64,000 nucleotides of DNA from Echinicola shivajiensis (GCF_018642165.1 NZ_JAHHZM010000017.1:1-64000); one strand, 5' to 3'; numbered from the stretch's first letter, positions 17,529 to 26,933 are shown. Numbers and translations are program-made. Notes: generated by a model from the letters alone, not told the origin.

Positions 17529-18353
17529 ATGAAAATAAAAGATCAATTAAGAGAGTTTACCACGCAGAAACGTGGCCTTTTAGCAACCAACTTCTATAAC
17601 CTTGAAACCCTTCAGGGAGTATTAAAAGCTGCTTCAGCTTTAAACGAACCTATCATTCTTCAGTTGACCCAAAGCTCGATTGACTATATGGGCTTAAATA
17701 CAGCTGTAGCTATGGGTAGAGCGGCATTGGAGCAATATGGGGTAAAAGGATGGATTCACCTAGATCATGGTGGTTCGGTTGATTTGGCTCAGGCTTGTTT
17801 AGATGCTGGTTTTGATTCTGTCATGATTGATGGTAGTGAGTTGCCATTTGAGGAGAACGTGAAAATCACTCAAGAAGTAGTGAAAAGAGCCCATAAGTAT
17901 GGGGCGCACGTTGAGGCAGAATTGGGTTATGTGGCTAAGTTAGGTCAGTCTCATGAGCACCAAGGCTTTACTACAGCGGAAGAGGCAAGTACTTTTGTGG
18001 AGCAAACAGGAGTGGATGCATTGGCGATTTCAATTGGTACTGCCCATGGATTCTATAAAGAGGAACCTAAATTGCAGTTTGATCTACTGACTGAGATTGC
18101 AGCTGTTACACCGGCAACTTTGGTGTTGCACGGTAGTTCTGGAGTACCTGAAGCACAATTACGTGAGGCAATTTCAAAAGGTATCTGTAAGGTAAACCTT
18201 GCTACAGAAATCAAAAATATCTTCATGAAAACACTTCAACAATTGTTGAAAGAAAATGAGGAGATTGACCTTAGAAAGGTATTCCCTAAGGCTACAGAAT
18301 CGGTTACCAGTTTGGTAACCAAGAAGTTGGAAATAATGAAAAACGAACAGTAA
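17529..18353 (+). CDS. Class II fructose/tagatose-bisphosphate aldolase
   Basis: A zinc-dependent aldolase of the KbaY/GatY/FbaA family, 274 residues. HLDHGG carries the zinc His and catalytic Asp region. EAELGYV, the IGTAHGFYK zinc-ligand segment, VLHGSSGVPE and the phosphate-binding NLATEIKN follow. With agaS and the kinases it should split tagatose-1,6-bisphosphate to dihydroxyacetone phosphate and glyceraldehyde-3-phosphate. Sugar epimer specificity is inferred from context only. Its stop directly abuts the ATG of the next gene. Confidence 0.9.
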   Translation: MKIKDQLREFTTQKRGLLATNFYNLETLQGVLKAASALNEPIILQLTQSSIDYMGLNTAVAMGRAALEQYGVKGWIHLDHGGSVDLAQACLDAGFDSVMIDGSELPFEENVKITQEVVKRAHKYGAHVEAELGYVAKLGQSHEHQGFTTAEEASTFVEQTGVDALAISIGTAHGFYKEEPKLQFDLLTEIAAVTPATLVLHGSSGVPEAQLREAISKGICKVNLATEIKNIFMKTLQQLLKENEEIDLRKVFPKATESVTSLVTKKLEIMKNEQ

Positions 18354-19340
18354 ATGATACGCCCCTTTATTGACGCCCACGTACATCTGAACACCACTTC
18401 CACCCAAAAAATGGAAAAAGCGTTAGCTCATGGGGTATCGTTTCTTTCCATAATTACAGATATTCCTTTTTTTGATTCGATTGAAGGGCAGGAGCAGGTG
18501 ATAAAGGAATTGGATAAAAAGTATCCCAATCAAATCAAATACATTACTTCCTTCACAGCAGAAGGTTGGGGTGAACCTGGTTGGGCAGAAAAGTCCATTT
18601 CACAAATACAAAGAGGTTTGGACAATGGTGCAGTAGGCGTAAAAATCTGGAAAAACATCGGTATGGACTTACAGGATAAAGATGGTAGGTTCATAATGAT
18701 TGATGATGAAAGTTTAGCGCCCATATTGAAGTACTTGGAGGATAATGAAATCCTTTTGATCGGTCACCAGGGAGAACCTAGAAATTGCTGGTTGCCACTG
18801 GAAGAAATGACAGTTGACTCGGATAGAAATTATTTCAAGGGCCACCCTGAATATCATATGTATCTTCATCCAGAGTATCCTTCTTATATGGCACAAATGG
18901 ATGCTAGGGATAATATGTTGGAGAAGTATCCAAATCTTAATTTTGTGGGTCTCCACTTATTAAGTATGGAATACAGTATTGATGAGGTGAGCAAGAGATT
19001 GGATAAGTATCCTAAATTAATTACTGATTTGGCCGAGAGGGTTTGTCACTTACAGTTGCAATCTCAGGAAAGGTGGGAAGATGTCCGAAACTTTATGATA
19101 AAGTATCAGGACAGGATCATCTATGGAACTGATGTGATTGATGACGGTTCCTTTGGTGATCAAGGAGTTGCTGATAGACTTGAGCATTTATGGAAGTTTC
19201 ATTGGGACTTCTTTGCCACTGACGAGGAGCTAGAGGCACCTGAGTTTTCTGGTACTTTCAAGGGACTATCCTTGCCTGAAGAAGTATTGGAAAAAATCTT
19301 TTATTCCAATGCTGCGAGAGTTTATAGATTTGGTCAGTAG
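18354..19340 (+). CDS. Amidohydrolase-2-type metal-dependent hydrolase
   Basis: A TIM-barrel amidohydrolase of 328 residues. The HxH metal motif is at His9 and His11 (DAHVH). Later ligands are likely in IGHQGEP, VGLHLLS and the YGTDVID Asp. There is no signal peptide, so it is cytoplasmic. It starts immediately after the aldolase stop (TAA then ATG), so it is in the operon. The pathway otherwise lacks a GalNAc-6-phosphate deacetylase. This gene could fill that role, although known deacetylases (AgaA/NagA) belong to a different amidohydrolase branch. Other roles such as lactone or decarboxylase chemistry remain possible. Confidence 0.8.
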   Translation: MIRPFIDAHVHLNTTSTQKMEKALAHGVSFLSIITDIPFFDSIEGQEQVIKELDKKYPNQIKYITSFTAEGWGEPGWAEKSISQIQRGLDNGAVGVKIWKNIGMDLQDKDGRFIMIDDESLAPILKYLEDNEILLIGHQGEPRNCWLPLEEMTVDSDRNYFKGHPEYHMYLHPEYPSYMAQMDARDNMLEKYPNLNFVGLHLLSMEYSIDEVSKRLDKYPKLITDLAERVCHLQLQSQERWEDVRNFMIKYQDRIIYGTDVIDDGSFGDQGVADRLEHLWKFHWDFFATDEELEAPEFSGTFKGLSLPEEVLEKIFYSNAARVYRFGQ

Positions 19341-19410
19341 AAATAGGCTCTCGAGAGACGTGAATCAGGATAAATTAACTATGAAAAATTTACACTAACC
19401 ATATAAAAAA

Positions 19411-20817
19411 ATGAGCAATAATAGAAGAGACTTTCTAAAACTGTCAGGATTGGCAGGTATGGGGTTGGTAGGAGCAGGCATGAGTGGCTTCACTCAAGCC
19501 GAAATGGATAATGTATTAAAACAAAGTAAAAGAAAAGCAAACCAGCGCTTCAATATGTCTGGTTATTCAGCTCCTAAATTAGATGTAGTCCGTGTGGGCT
19601 TCATTGGTTTGGGGATGCGTGGTCCAGGTCACGTAGAGCGAATGAGTAAAATACAAGGTGTAGAGATAAAAGGTATTTGTGATCTTGTTCCTGAGAAAGT
19701 AGAAAAGATGAAGGCGAAGTTGAAGGGGACGTCGCACAACCCTGATACGTATTCTGGATCGGCTTATGCTTGGAAAGAAATGGTGGACAGAGATGATATC
19801 GATTTGATCTTTATCCTTACTCCTTGGGACTGGCATGTTCCAATGGCAGTATATTCCATGGAATCAGATAAGCACGTAGCAATTGAAGTGCCTGCAGCTA
19901 CTACATTGGAAGGATGCTGGGAATTGGTGGAGACTTCTGAGCGCACCAAGAAGCATTGTATGATGATGGAGAACTGCTGTTATGATTTCTTCGAAATGAT
20001 GACTTTAAACATGGCCAGAGATGGTTTCTTTGGAGACATAGTTCATGGAGAAGGTGCTTACCTACATGATTTGTTAGGCTTGAACTTTAGCAAAACGGGT
20101 TATGAAGATATGTGGAGGTTGAAGGAAAACTTCCGTAACGGTAATCTTTATGCTACTCACGGTTTGGGACCAATCTGCCAGATCATGGATATCAATAGGG
20201 GTGACCAAATGGATTATTTGACCTCTTTGTCAAGTAATGATTTCATGATGAAAAAGCATGCTCAGGAACTAGCTGAAGAGGATAATTTCTACGCTTCTTT
20301 CGCTGAGGAGGATTATAGAGGTAATATGAATACCACTATGGTGAAAACCAAGAAAGGCCGTTCTATTATGATCCAGCATGATGTAACTTCTCCAAGACCA
20401 TATTCAAGAATCCATTTGGTAAGTGGTACAAAGGGAATTGCAAGAAAATGGCCTAAAGAAGGTGTAGCTACTGGGCACAAGTGGTTCACCGAGGAGCAGA
20501 TGAATGATCTTAAGGAGAAATACACTCCAGAAATCACCAAAAAAGTAGGGGAGATGGCCAAGAAGATTGGTGGTCACGGAGGAATGGACTTCATGATGAC
20601 CTGGAGATTGGTAGATTGTCTAAGAAATGGACTTCCTTTGGATCAGGATGTGTATGATGCAGCTCTTTGGAGCGCCATCTCTCCATTGTCTGAATGGTCT
20701 GTAGCCAATAGAGCAAGCTCTATCGATGTGCCTGACTTTACAGGTGGAGCTTGGAAAACCAATACACCTGTTAGCATTACTCTTGAAGGTGGTGGAACTA
20801 CCAAAGTGGTAATATAA
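19411..20817 (+). CDS. GH109 alpha-N-acetylgalactosaminidase-like protein, Tat-exported
   Basis: A Gfo/Idh/MocA-fold protein of 468 residues. A twin-arginine signal (RRDFLK at 5-10 followed by a hydrophobic stretch) predicts export in folded form, probably with bound NAD. The Rossmann motif GFIGLGMRG is at 63-71. The stretches MMMENCCYD and YATHGLGP match GH109 enzymes. Tyr247 and His250 sit in the YxTH motif that corresponds to the catalytic pair of the characterised Elizabethkingia enzyme. GH109 removes terminal alpha-GalNAc by an NAD-dependent redox mechanism. It ends the GalNAc cluster, 70 bases after the amidohydrolase. Confidence 0.88.
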   Translation: MSNNRRDFLKLSGLAGMGLVGAGMSGFTQAEMDNVLKQSKRKANQRFNMSGYSAPKLDVVRVGFIGLGMRGPGHVERMSKIQGVEIKGICDLVPEKVEKMKAKLKGTSHNPDTYSGSAYAWKEMVDRDDIDLIFILTPWDWHVPMAVYSMESDKHVAIEVPAATTLEGCWELVETSERTKKHCMMMENCCYDFFEMMTLNMARDGFFGDIVHGEGAYLHDLLGLNFSKTGYEDMWRLKENFRNGNLYATHGLGPICQIMDINRGDQMDYLTSLSSNDFMMKKHAQELAEEDNFYASFAEEDYRGNMNTTMVKTKKGRSIMIQHDVTSPRPYSRIHLVSGTKGIARKWPKEGVATGHKWFTEEQMNDLKEKYTPEITKKVGEMAKKIGGHGGMDFMMTWRLVDCLRNGLPLDQDVYDAALWSAISPLSEWSVANRASSIDVPDFTGGAWKTNTPVSITLEGGGTTKVVI

Positions 20818-20840
20818 TAGTATATAAAATTTTCTTTTAT

Positions 20841-20874
20841 AAAGTCCTGGTTGTTTTGGCCAGGACTTTTTTTT
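20841..20874 (+). terminator. Terminator of the GalNAc cluster
   Basis: AAAGTCCTGG (20841-20850) pairs with CCAGGACTTT (20860-20869), followed by a T-run, 23 bases after the GH109 stop. Confidence 0.9.
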
Positions 20875-21001
20875 ACTAAGTAGAACTGATTCGAGCTGTT
20901 ATTTGTCCTCGCTGAAGGGTGGTTGAATTTTTTAATTAAGGTGATTCCAAATATTATTTCGAAATTTTATGAAACTATTTTTTCATTTCTTTAAGTGTGG
21001 T

Positions 21002-21009
21002 TAACTTTG
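21002..21009 (+). promoter_or_regulatory. -7 promoter element of guaA, implying a leaderless transcript
   Basis: TAACTTTG fits TAnnTTTG and ends only three bases before the guaA ATG at 21013. With the usual spacing the transcript would start at or next to the start codon. No matching -33 TTG is seen. Confidence 0.45.
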
Positions 21010-21012
21010 CGC

Positions 21013-22542
21013 ATGGCAGAACAGATATTAATCCTAGATTTTGGTTCTCAGTATACACAGCTTATAGCCAGAAGAGTAAGAGAACTCGATGTGTACTGTG
21101 AAATTCATCCATTCAATAACATCCCAGAAATTACTCCCGATATAAAAGGGGTTATTTTGTCCGGCAGTCCTTGCTCGGTAAGGGATGAAGGGGCTCCAGA
21201 TTTGGACCTTGATCAATTCCGTGGAAAACTTCCTTTATTGGGCGTATGTTATGGCTCCCAACTATTGGCGCAGAAATATGGAGGAACCGTATTGCCTTCT
21301 GAGATCAGAGAATACGGACGAGCAAACCTTAGCTATATAGACAAACATGTAGATTTATTCCATGAAGTATCTTATGATTCCCAAGTATGGATGTCTCATG
21401 GTGATACTATTAAGGAATTACCAGAAGGGTTTGATGTCATTTCAAGTACAGCTTCAGTCAAGGTAGCTGCATTTAAAGTGAAGGGTGAAGAAACTTATGG
21501 TATCCAGTTTCACCCGGAAGTAACCCATTCCCTTGAAGGAAAAAATCTTTTGAGGAATTTTGTGGTTCAAATTTGTGGCTGTAGCCAAGATTGGACTTCA
21601 GATATTTTCATAGATTCTACTATTGAAGGGTTAAAAGAGAAGTTGGGAGATGATAAAGTGGTGATGGGTTTATCAGGTGGAGTGGACTCTTCAGTTGCTG
21701 CGATCTTGATTCATAAAGCTATTGGCGATCATCTTACTTGTGTTTTTGTAGATAATGGTCTATTAAGGAAAAATGAATATGAGGAAGTTCTTGAATCTTA
21801 TAAAGACCTTGGGCTGAATGTAATTGGAGTAGATGCCAAGCAACGTTTTTATGATGCTTTAAAGGGTAAGACGGATCCTGAAGATAAACGTAAGGCCATT
21901 GGAAATACTTTTATTGAAGTGTTTGATGATGAGGCACATAAAATAGAAGGAGTGAAATGGTTGGGGCAAGGTACTATTTATCCAGATGTGATTGAGTCTG
22001 TGTCAGTAAATGGACCGTCCGCTACCATTAAATCCCACCATAATGTGGGTGGTTTGCCTGACTTTATGAAATTAAAAGTGGTTGAACCACTGAACACTTT
22101 GTTTAAGGATGGAGTAAGAGCTGTTGGAAGGGCTCTGGAAATCCCTGAAGCAATTATTGGAAGACATCCTTTCCCAGGACCTGGTTTAGCGATTAGGATT
22201 TTGGGTGATATTACTGAAGAGAAAGTAGCAACCCTTCAAGAGGTTGATCATATTTTCATTCAGGGCTTGAAAAACCATGGTTTGTATGATGAAGTTTGGC
22301 AGGCTGGAGCTATATTATTGCCTGTACAATCTGTAGGTGTGATGGGGGATGAAAGAACCTATGAAAAAGTGGTAGCCTTAAGAGCGGTATCTTCTGTGGA
22401 TGGCATGACTGCTGATTGGGTGCATTTGCCGTATGAATTCCTTGGTTTGATATCCAATGAGATTATTAATAAAGTAAAAGGGGTGAACAGAGTTGTTTAT
22501 GATATCAGTTCTAAACCGCCTGCCACCATTGAGTGGGAATAA
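21013..22542 (+). CDS. guaA: GMP synthase (glutamine-hydrolysing)
   Basis: Makes GMP from XMP, ATP and glutamine. It has 509 residues from ATG 21013 ([13 protein letters not shown]). The class I glutamine amidotransferase nucleophile is in [10 protein letters not shown] with the His/Glu of HPEVTHS. The PP-loop SGGVDSS opens the synthetase domain, and the C-terminal dimerisation domain ends in KPPATIEWE, as in all GuaA. An upstream GTG at 20995 overlaps the promoter region and is rejected. It is monocistronic, ending in a clear terminator. Confidence 0.98.
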   Translation: MAEQILILDFGSQYTQLIARRVRELDVYCEIHPFNNIPEITPDIKGVILSGSPCSVRDEGAPDLDLDQFRGKLPLLGVCYGSQLLAQKYGGTVLPSEIREYGRANLSYIDKHVDLFHEVSYDSQVWMSHGDTIKELPEGFDVISSTASVKVAAFKVKGEETYGIQFHPEVTHSLEGKNLLRNFVVQICGCSQDWTSDIFIDSTIEGLKEKLGDDKVVMGLSGGVDSSVAAILIHKAIGDHLTCVFVDNGLLRKNEYEEVLESYKDLGLNVIGVDAKQRFYDALKGKTDPEDKRKAIGNTFIEVFDDEAHKIEGVKWLGQGTIYPDVIESVSVNGPSATIKSHHNVGGLPDFMKLKVVEPLNTLFKDGVRAVGRALEIPEAIIGRHPFPGPGLAIRILGDITEEKVATLQEVDHIFIQGLKNHGLYDEVWQAGAILLPVQSVGVMGDERTYEKVVALRAVSSVDGMTADWVHLPYEFLGLISNEIINKVKGVNRVVYDISSKPPATIEWE

Positions 22543-22547
22543 AATTT

Positions 22548-22577
22548 AAAAGCCTGGTGTAAATCAGGCTTTTTTTA
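22548..22577 (+). terminator. Terminator after guaA
   Basis: AAAAGCCTG (22548-22556) and CAGGCTTTT (22565-22573) form a 9-bp stem with an 8-base loop and T-run. Confidence 0.88.
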
Positions 22578-22666
22578 TCTGGTTTTGTATCAAAATCAAT
22601 TAAATTCGTAAACCTTCAAAGAAAGGTATAAAATTTGATTCAAGCCGTTCAGGAACAGGGCTAACG

Positions 22667-22694
22667 ATGAGCAAGTCAATTGATTTCTGCTCAT
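22667..22694 (+). repeat. Inverted repeat upstream of the LpoA-like gene
   Basis: ATGAGCA (22667-22673) and TGCTCAT (22688-22694) flank a TCAATTGA palindrome at about 22676-22683. It lies 59 bases upstream of the next ATG. It could be an operator, but nothing else supports this. Confidence 0.3.
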
Positions 22695-22752
22695 ATCTTT
22701 TGAGGGAGTTTTTCCTTTGGTTCCGGCAAATCATCATAAGTTAATCTTACCC

Positions 22753-24420
22753 ATGAAAAAAATTCATCTAATAGTACTTTTGGGGCTTTTCTTCCAGTTA
22801 ACAGTAATGGCCCAACAAAAAGGAGAAGGATATAGTAGTGCTGTACGCTTAATAGATCTTGGCAATCAAGAGGAGGCCATGGAGCAATTAAGGCCCTATT
22901 TAAATTATAAGGAATATGGGAATTTGTCCCTCTATGCCCGTTACCATTTTGCGAGGGCTGCTTATAAAAACAACCAATACCAATTGGCTCAGGCGACCTT
23001 GGTTGATTTGTTGGGGAACTATAATTGGGAGCGTGAGGATGAAGGACTTTATTTATTGGCTTTGACCTATTTTGCCCAAAATGAGGCTTATGCGGGATTG
23101 AGTGAAATAAGTAAGATAGATGGTGATGAATTAAAAGAGGAGGGCTTTAAGGCGAGCTATGATTATTTGAATAATAACGCTACCACCAGTTTTTTGGCTG
23201 CTCACTGGGCGGCATTTAAGCAAAACAAAGGGTATGTATTAGCCCTTAAGGAAAAATTACTTAGCCAATCAGTATTGACGAGCAGCGAAAGGCAGATCCT
23301 TACTGATATGGAAAATATGGATCTAGGAGGGGGAGAGACAAGTACAGCCAAGATTAGGAATCAGACTTTGGATGTAGCTATAATATTGCCGTTCAACTAT
23401 CAGGGCGGTACGGGTGTTAAAAACCTTGAGGGAAATAATTTTATTTTCGAATTATATCAAGGGATTAATATGGCTGTTGAAAACGCCCGTTCACAGGGTA
23501 TGGATATTAATGTCAAAACTTTTGATACTGAAAGAAAAAATGAGGTTGTAAGGAAGATTTTAACGGATTCATTTTTTTCTAAGGCCGATGTGATCATTGG
23601 GCCTTTATACCCTGAGGAAACTGAAATTGTGGCCGGTTTTGCCCAAGCTAATAAAATCCCATTCATCAATCCCCTTTCTAATATCACTGACGGTTTTGAT
23701 GGAATGGGATACGCCTATTTATTTAGGCCTTCCACAAAAGAGATTGTGGACAGGATTTTAAATTATAGTAGATCAAATGTTACTGGAAACCGAATAGCAT
23801 TGGCTTATTCTGGTTCAACCAGAGATGAGTTGATGGCCAGGGAGTTTGCCGAAGAGGCTTCAAAGAGGGGATATAGAGTGGTGTTCAACCAAAAGGTTAA
23901 TTCCAGTAATATCAGGGATTTTATGGAAAATATAGGGATCAGACCTGGTGAGACTCCAGCGGTTGACGAAATAGTTATTTTCTCTGACGATCCTTATATT
24001 GCCTCACCAACACTTTCATTATTGGAATCGCAAACTACGCAGACTCCTATTTTTGTTATGGACAGTTGGTTGTATTTCAATTTTGCCAATTTTGATATGT
24101 TGGATGGAAATGAACTGTATTTCGTAGGGAATAATACTATTGATTTGTCTAAAAAGGCAGTAGAAGATTATAGGTTCCATTTTTTCGAGCGTTACCATGT
24201 TTATCCTGGAGCAAATGCGTATGTAGGTTATGATCTTATGAACTGGGTGGCTGAAACTATTAATGAACAGAGAGGCTTTGATTTTAGGGAAAACCTTAAC
24301 CGAAACGGTATGGTGAAAGGAAGTTTAAGCTTTGGATTGAATTTTAGCAACAGTCAGTCCAACCAATACGTTCCAGTATTGAAATTGAATGAAGGGAAAC
24401 TGGAAGAAATTAAATTATAG
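22753..24420 (+). CDS. LpoA-like protein: TPR-type repeats plus periplasmic-binding-protein fold
   Basis: A protein of 555 residues with a cleavable signal peptide (MKKIHLIVLLGLFF ending near MAQQ). Residues about 20-170 are helical repeats resembling TPRs. From about 205 (LDVAIILPFNYQGG) a type I periplasmic-binding-protein fold of the LivK type begins, with DVIIGPLYPEET and IPFINPLSN. This two-part layout matches LpoA, the activator of penicillin-binding proteins in Proteobacteria, and also ABC-type receptor proteins common in Bacteroidota. No transporter genes are adjacent. The start at ATG 22753 is chosen for the signal peptide. hemL follows after 5 bases. Confidence 0.75.
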   Translation: MKKIHLIVLLGLFFQLTVMAQQKGEGYSSAVRLIDLGNQEEAMEQLRPYLNYKEYGNLSLYARYHFARAAYKNNQYQLAQATLVDLLGNYNWEREDEGLYLLALTYFAQNEAYAGLSEISKIDGDELKEEGFKASYDYLNNNATTSFLAAHWAAFKQNKGYVLALKEKLLSQSVLTSSERQILTDMENMDLGGGETSTAKIRNQTLDVAIILPFNYQGGTGVKNLEGNNFIFELYQGINMAVENARSQGMDINVKTFDTERKNEVVRKILTDSFFSKADVIIGPLYPEETEIVAGFAQANKIPFINPLSNITDGFDGMGYAYLFRPSTKEIVDRILNYSRSNVTGNRIALAYSGSTRDELMAREFAEEASKRGYRVVFNQKVNSSNIRDFMENIGIRPGETPAVDEIVIFSDDPYIASPTLSLLESQTTQTPIFVMDSWLYFNFANFDMLDGNELYFVGNNTIDLSKKAVEDYRFHFFERYHVYPGANAYVGYDLMNWVAETINEQRGFDFRENLNRNGMVKGSLSFGLNFSNSQSNQYVPVLKLNEGKLEEIKL

Positions 24421-24425
24421 TTTTA

Positions 24426-25718
24426 ATGAATATTAATAACAGCAAGGCGCTTTTTGCAAACGCCCAGAATTTTATTCCTGGAGGAGTAAATTCTCCTGTA
24501 AGAGCTTTCAAAGCTGTAGGGGGAGATCCATTGTTTATCAAAAAAGCCGATGGGCCATATTTATTTGATGCGGATGATAACCGGTTTATTGAATTGATCA
24601 ATAGCTGGGGGCCAATGATCATAGGACATAACCATCCAATGATAAAAGAGGCGATCATTAAAGCCATGGAAGATGGTACTTCATTTGGAGCACCTACCTC
24701 TAAGGAGATTGAAATAGCTGAGCTGATCACTAAGATGGTTCCATCTGTTGACAAAGTTCGAATGGTTAACTCGGGAACTGAGGCGACAATGTCTGCAGTG
24801 AGACTGGCCAGGGGATTTACAGGTAGAGATAAGTTCATCAAGTTTGAAGGGAATTATCATGGACATGGTGATTCGTTTTTGATCGCTGCAGGATCTGGAG
24901 CCATTACTATGGGGGAACCCAATTCACCTGGTGTAACCAAAGGAACTGCAAAGGATACTTTACTGGCTCCTTATAATGACCTTGAAGCGGTTAAAGCATT
25001 GGTTACTGCAAATAAGGGTGAAGTTGCAGCGATTATTTTGGAGCCTGTTCCTGGAAATATGGGGCTTGTATTGCCTAAGGAAGGATTCTTGGAAGGCTTG
25101 AGAAAAGTCTGTGATGAGGAGGGAATTGTGTTGATTTTCGATGAGGTAATGACCGGTTTCCGACTTGCACAAGGTGGTGCTCAGGAAGTGTTTGGTGTTA
25201 CTCCAGACTTAACTACCATGGGGAAAATTATCGGTGGAGGTATGCCGGTGGGCGCGTATGGAGGAAAGAAGGAGATAATGGAATTTGTTTCACCAGCAGG
25301 TCCAGTTTATCAAGCTGGAACACTTTCCGGGAATCCTATCGCTATGGCTGCTGGATTGGCTATGCTTAATTACTTGCATGAAACACCTTCTGTCTATCAA
25401 GACTTGCAGGCAACAGGTGATGCTATAGTTGCAGGTGTAAAGGAGAGTTTGCGCAAACTTGGGCTAGATTATTCAGTAACCCATTTGGGAAGCATGTACA
25501 GTTTGTTTTTTACAAATAAGGAGGTGACAGACTTTGAGTCCGCCAAGGAGTCAGATACTGCTTTGTTTGGGAAATATTTTCAGGCAATGCTGAAAAGAGG
25601 GGTGTATTTAGCCCCATCTCAATTTGAAAGTTTGTTCCTTTCAACCTCATTGAAGCAGGAGCATATTGAGCGTATTATTCATGCCAATGAGGAATCACTC
25701 AAAGAGATTCACTCATAA
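24426..25718 (+). CDS. hemL: Glutamate-1-semialdehyde 2,1-aminomutase
   Basis: A PLP enzyme of C5-pathway haem synthesis that converts glutamate-1-semialdehyde to 5-aminolevulinate. It has 430 residues. The PLP Lys lies in TMGKIIGGGMPVGAYGG. NSGTEA, FEGNYHGH and YQAGTLSGNPIAM are standard. It cooperates with hemA, which lies at 42014-43282. It follows the LpoA-like gene by 5 bases, probably in one transcript, and ends at a hairpin. Confidence 0.97.
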   Translation: MNINNSKALFANAQNFIPGGVNSPVRAFKAVGGDPLFIKKADGPYLFDADDNRFIELINSWGPMIIGHNHPMIKEAIIKAMEDGTSFGAPTSKEIEIAELITKMVPSVDKVRMVNSGTEATMSAVRLARGFTGRDKFIKFEGNYHGHGDSFLIAAGSGAITMGEPNSPGVTKGTAKDTLLAPYNDLEAVKALVTANKGEVAAIILEPVPGNMGLVLPKEGFLEGLRKVCDEEGIVLIFDEVMTGFRLAQGGAQEVFGVTPDLTTMGKIIGGGMPVGAYGGKKEIMEFVSPAGPVYQAGTLSGNPIAMAAGLAMLNYLHETPSVYQDLQATGDAIVAGVKESLRKLGLDYSVTHLGSMYSLFFTNKEVTDFESAKESDTALFGKYFQAMLKRGVYLAPSQFESLFLSTSLKQEHIERIIHANEESLKEIHS

Positions 25719-25728
25719 GGAATTTAGG

Positions 25729-25754
25729 CCAGTTCAATCGAACTGGTTTTTTTT
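25729..25754 (+). terminator. Terminator after hemL
   Basis: CCAGTTC and GAACTGG (25729-25735, 25740-25746) with a 4-base loop and a run of eight T. The T-run reaches the stop codon of the converging DUF3667 gene. Confidence 0.85.
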
Positions 25755-26796
25755 ATACCAATAATAAGGAAAGGTAGAGTTCAGCCATAATTGCAATGGA
25801 CAGGGTAGTGAAATAGAAAAATCCCAATAACCAGAATTTTATCAGGGTTTTGAACCAGCCTTGTTTTTGGGTTTTAAGGAGGGATATATATGTATAGGTG
25901 CTGACTGCAATAAAGCAAAGCCAAAATGCTCCCGTGCTAATCCCGGGAGTGAATTTTATGAATAATAGACCAAGTCCATAAATGAGGTAGGCAAAGCTGT
26001 GCAAATGCAGGCCTTCGACTAAATGCTCCACATAGAAACCAGGATTCCTGATATATAAAAGCTTCATATATAAAGCAAAAAAAGGAAGTAGCACAAACAT
26101 CATCACTGGAAGGTTTTTAGCCGATTCGATAAAGAAGAGGTTGGAGTTGGCAATGAAATTTCGAACAATAGTATCGTCGAGATCAGTCATGAAATTATAT
26201 TTATGATGAAGTAAATCCATAAAAGTACTGTCAGGGATTTCTTCATCCTGTGCCATGATTTTTAACTCCTGCCAATCAGATTTTGTGGGCAGTGGTGACG
26301 AATCTAATGTGTCAGGGAGGTTAAGTTTTTTTGAGAGACTATCTGTACCTATATCTCCAAAAGTTTCTTTCAATTCTTGTATCTCTTTTTGTTCTAAAGA
26401 ATCTGCGAGGTTGACTACTGTTGAAGATGATGAATCTGGTGGCGTAGAATTCAGGTTAATGGCCTTGTCCATAAGATTTTTTGGAAGGAGGCTACTGATA
26501 ATAAAAAAATAGAAAATAGACAGAATGAGGTACATCCTAATAGGGTGAATGTATTTCGTTCTTTTACCCTCGTTAAATTCAATACTTAGTCTTCCTGGTT
26601 GGCTGATGAAAATCGGTATTGTTCTAAAAAGTTTGGTTTCGAAGCTGATATAATTGGAGAAAAAATCCTTGATAAAAAGTCCAATAGAAACATTTTTGTC
26701 CATATTTTCCTGACCGCAATGAGGGCAGAAATTGTCCTCAAGACTCAAGTTTTGGTCACAGTTTAGGCATTGGGTTAATTTTCTGCTCTTTTTCAT
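25753..26796 (-). CDS. DUF3667 membrane protein with N-terminal zinc ribbon
   Basis: A protein of 347 residues. The N-terminus has a zinc ribbon (CLNC, then CPHCGQ). A conserved segment with TIPIFISQPGRLSIEFNEGKRTKYIHPIRMYL leads into the first membrane helix. The middle (about 110-195) is a soluble, Asp/Ser-rich stretch. At least three further membrane helices follow to the C-terminus. DUF3667 proteins are widespread in Bacteroidota with no known function. It stands alone between two converging or diverging genes. Confidence 0.87.
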   Translation of the reverse strand: MKKSRKLTQCLNCDQNLSLEDNFCPHCGQENMDKNVSIGLFIKDFFSNYISFETKLFRTIPIFISQPGRLSIEFNEGKRTKYIHPIRMYLILSIFYFFIISSLLPKNLMDKAINLNSTPPDSSSSTVVNLADSLEQKEIQELKETFGDIGTDSLSKKLNLPDTLDSSPLPTKSDWQELKIMAQDEEIPDSTFMDLLHHKYNFMTDLDDTIVRNFIANSNLFFIESAKNLPVMMFVLLPFFALYMKLLYIRNPGFYVEHLVEGLHLHSFAYLIYGLGLLFIKFTPGISTGAFWLCFIAVSTYTYISLLKTQKQGWFKTLIKFWLLGFFYFTTLSIAIMAELYLSLLLV

Positions 26797-26871
26797 TCAA
26801 TCCTAATAAGTGGCTTACCTAGTTATTGTGCTTATTGATCGTGTTTTATGCTCGATATTTTAATTAAATAA

Positions 26872-26902
26872 TTGCCCGGAAAAAGCCTGTCTATTACTTT
26901 TG
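26872..26902 (+). promoter_or_regulatory. Full Bacteroidota-type promoter for the YffB-like gene
   Basis: TTG (26872-26874), 20 bases, then TACTTTTG (26895-26902). Both boxes and the spacing fit the phylum's -33/-7 consensus. The gene's ATG is 31 bases further on. Confidence 0.65.
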
Positions 26903-26933
26903 ATCTAATAATTAGCATTAAAATAGAAAATAT

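Noticed and set aside
20995-21012. GTG start for guaA
   Set aside because: It lies upstream of the -7 element. GuaA proteins normally start close to the ILILDFGSQ motif, as with the ATG at 21013.
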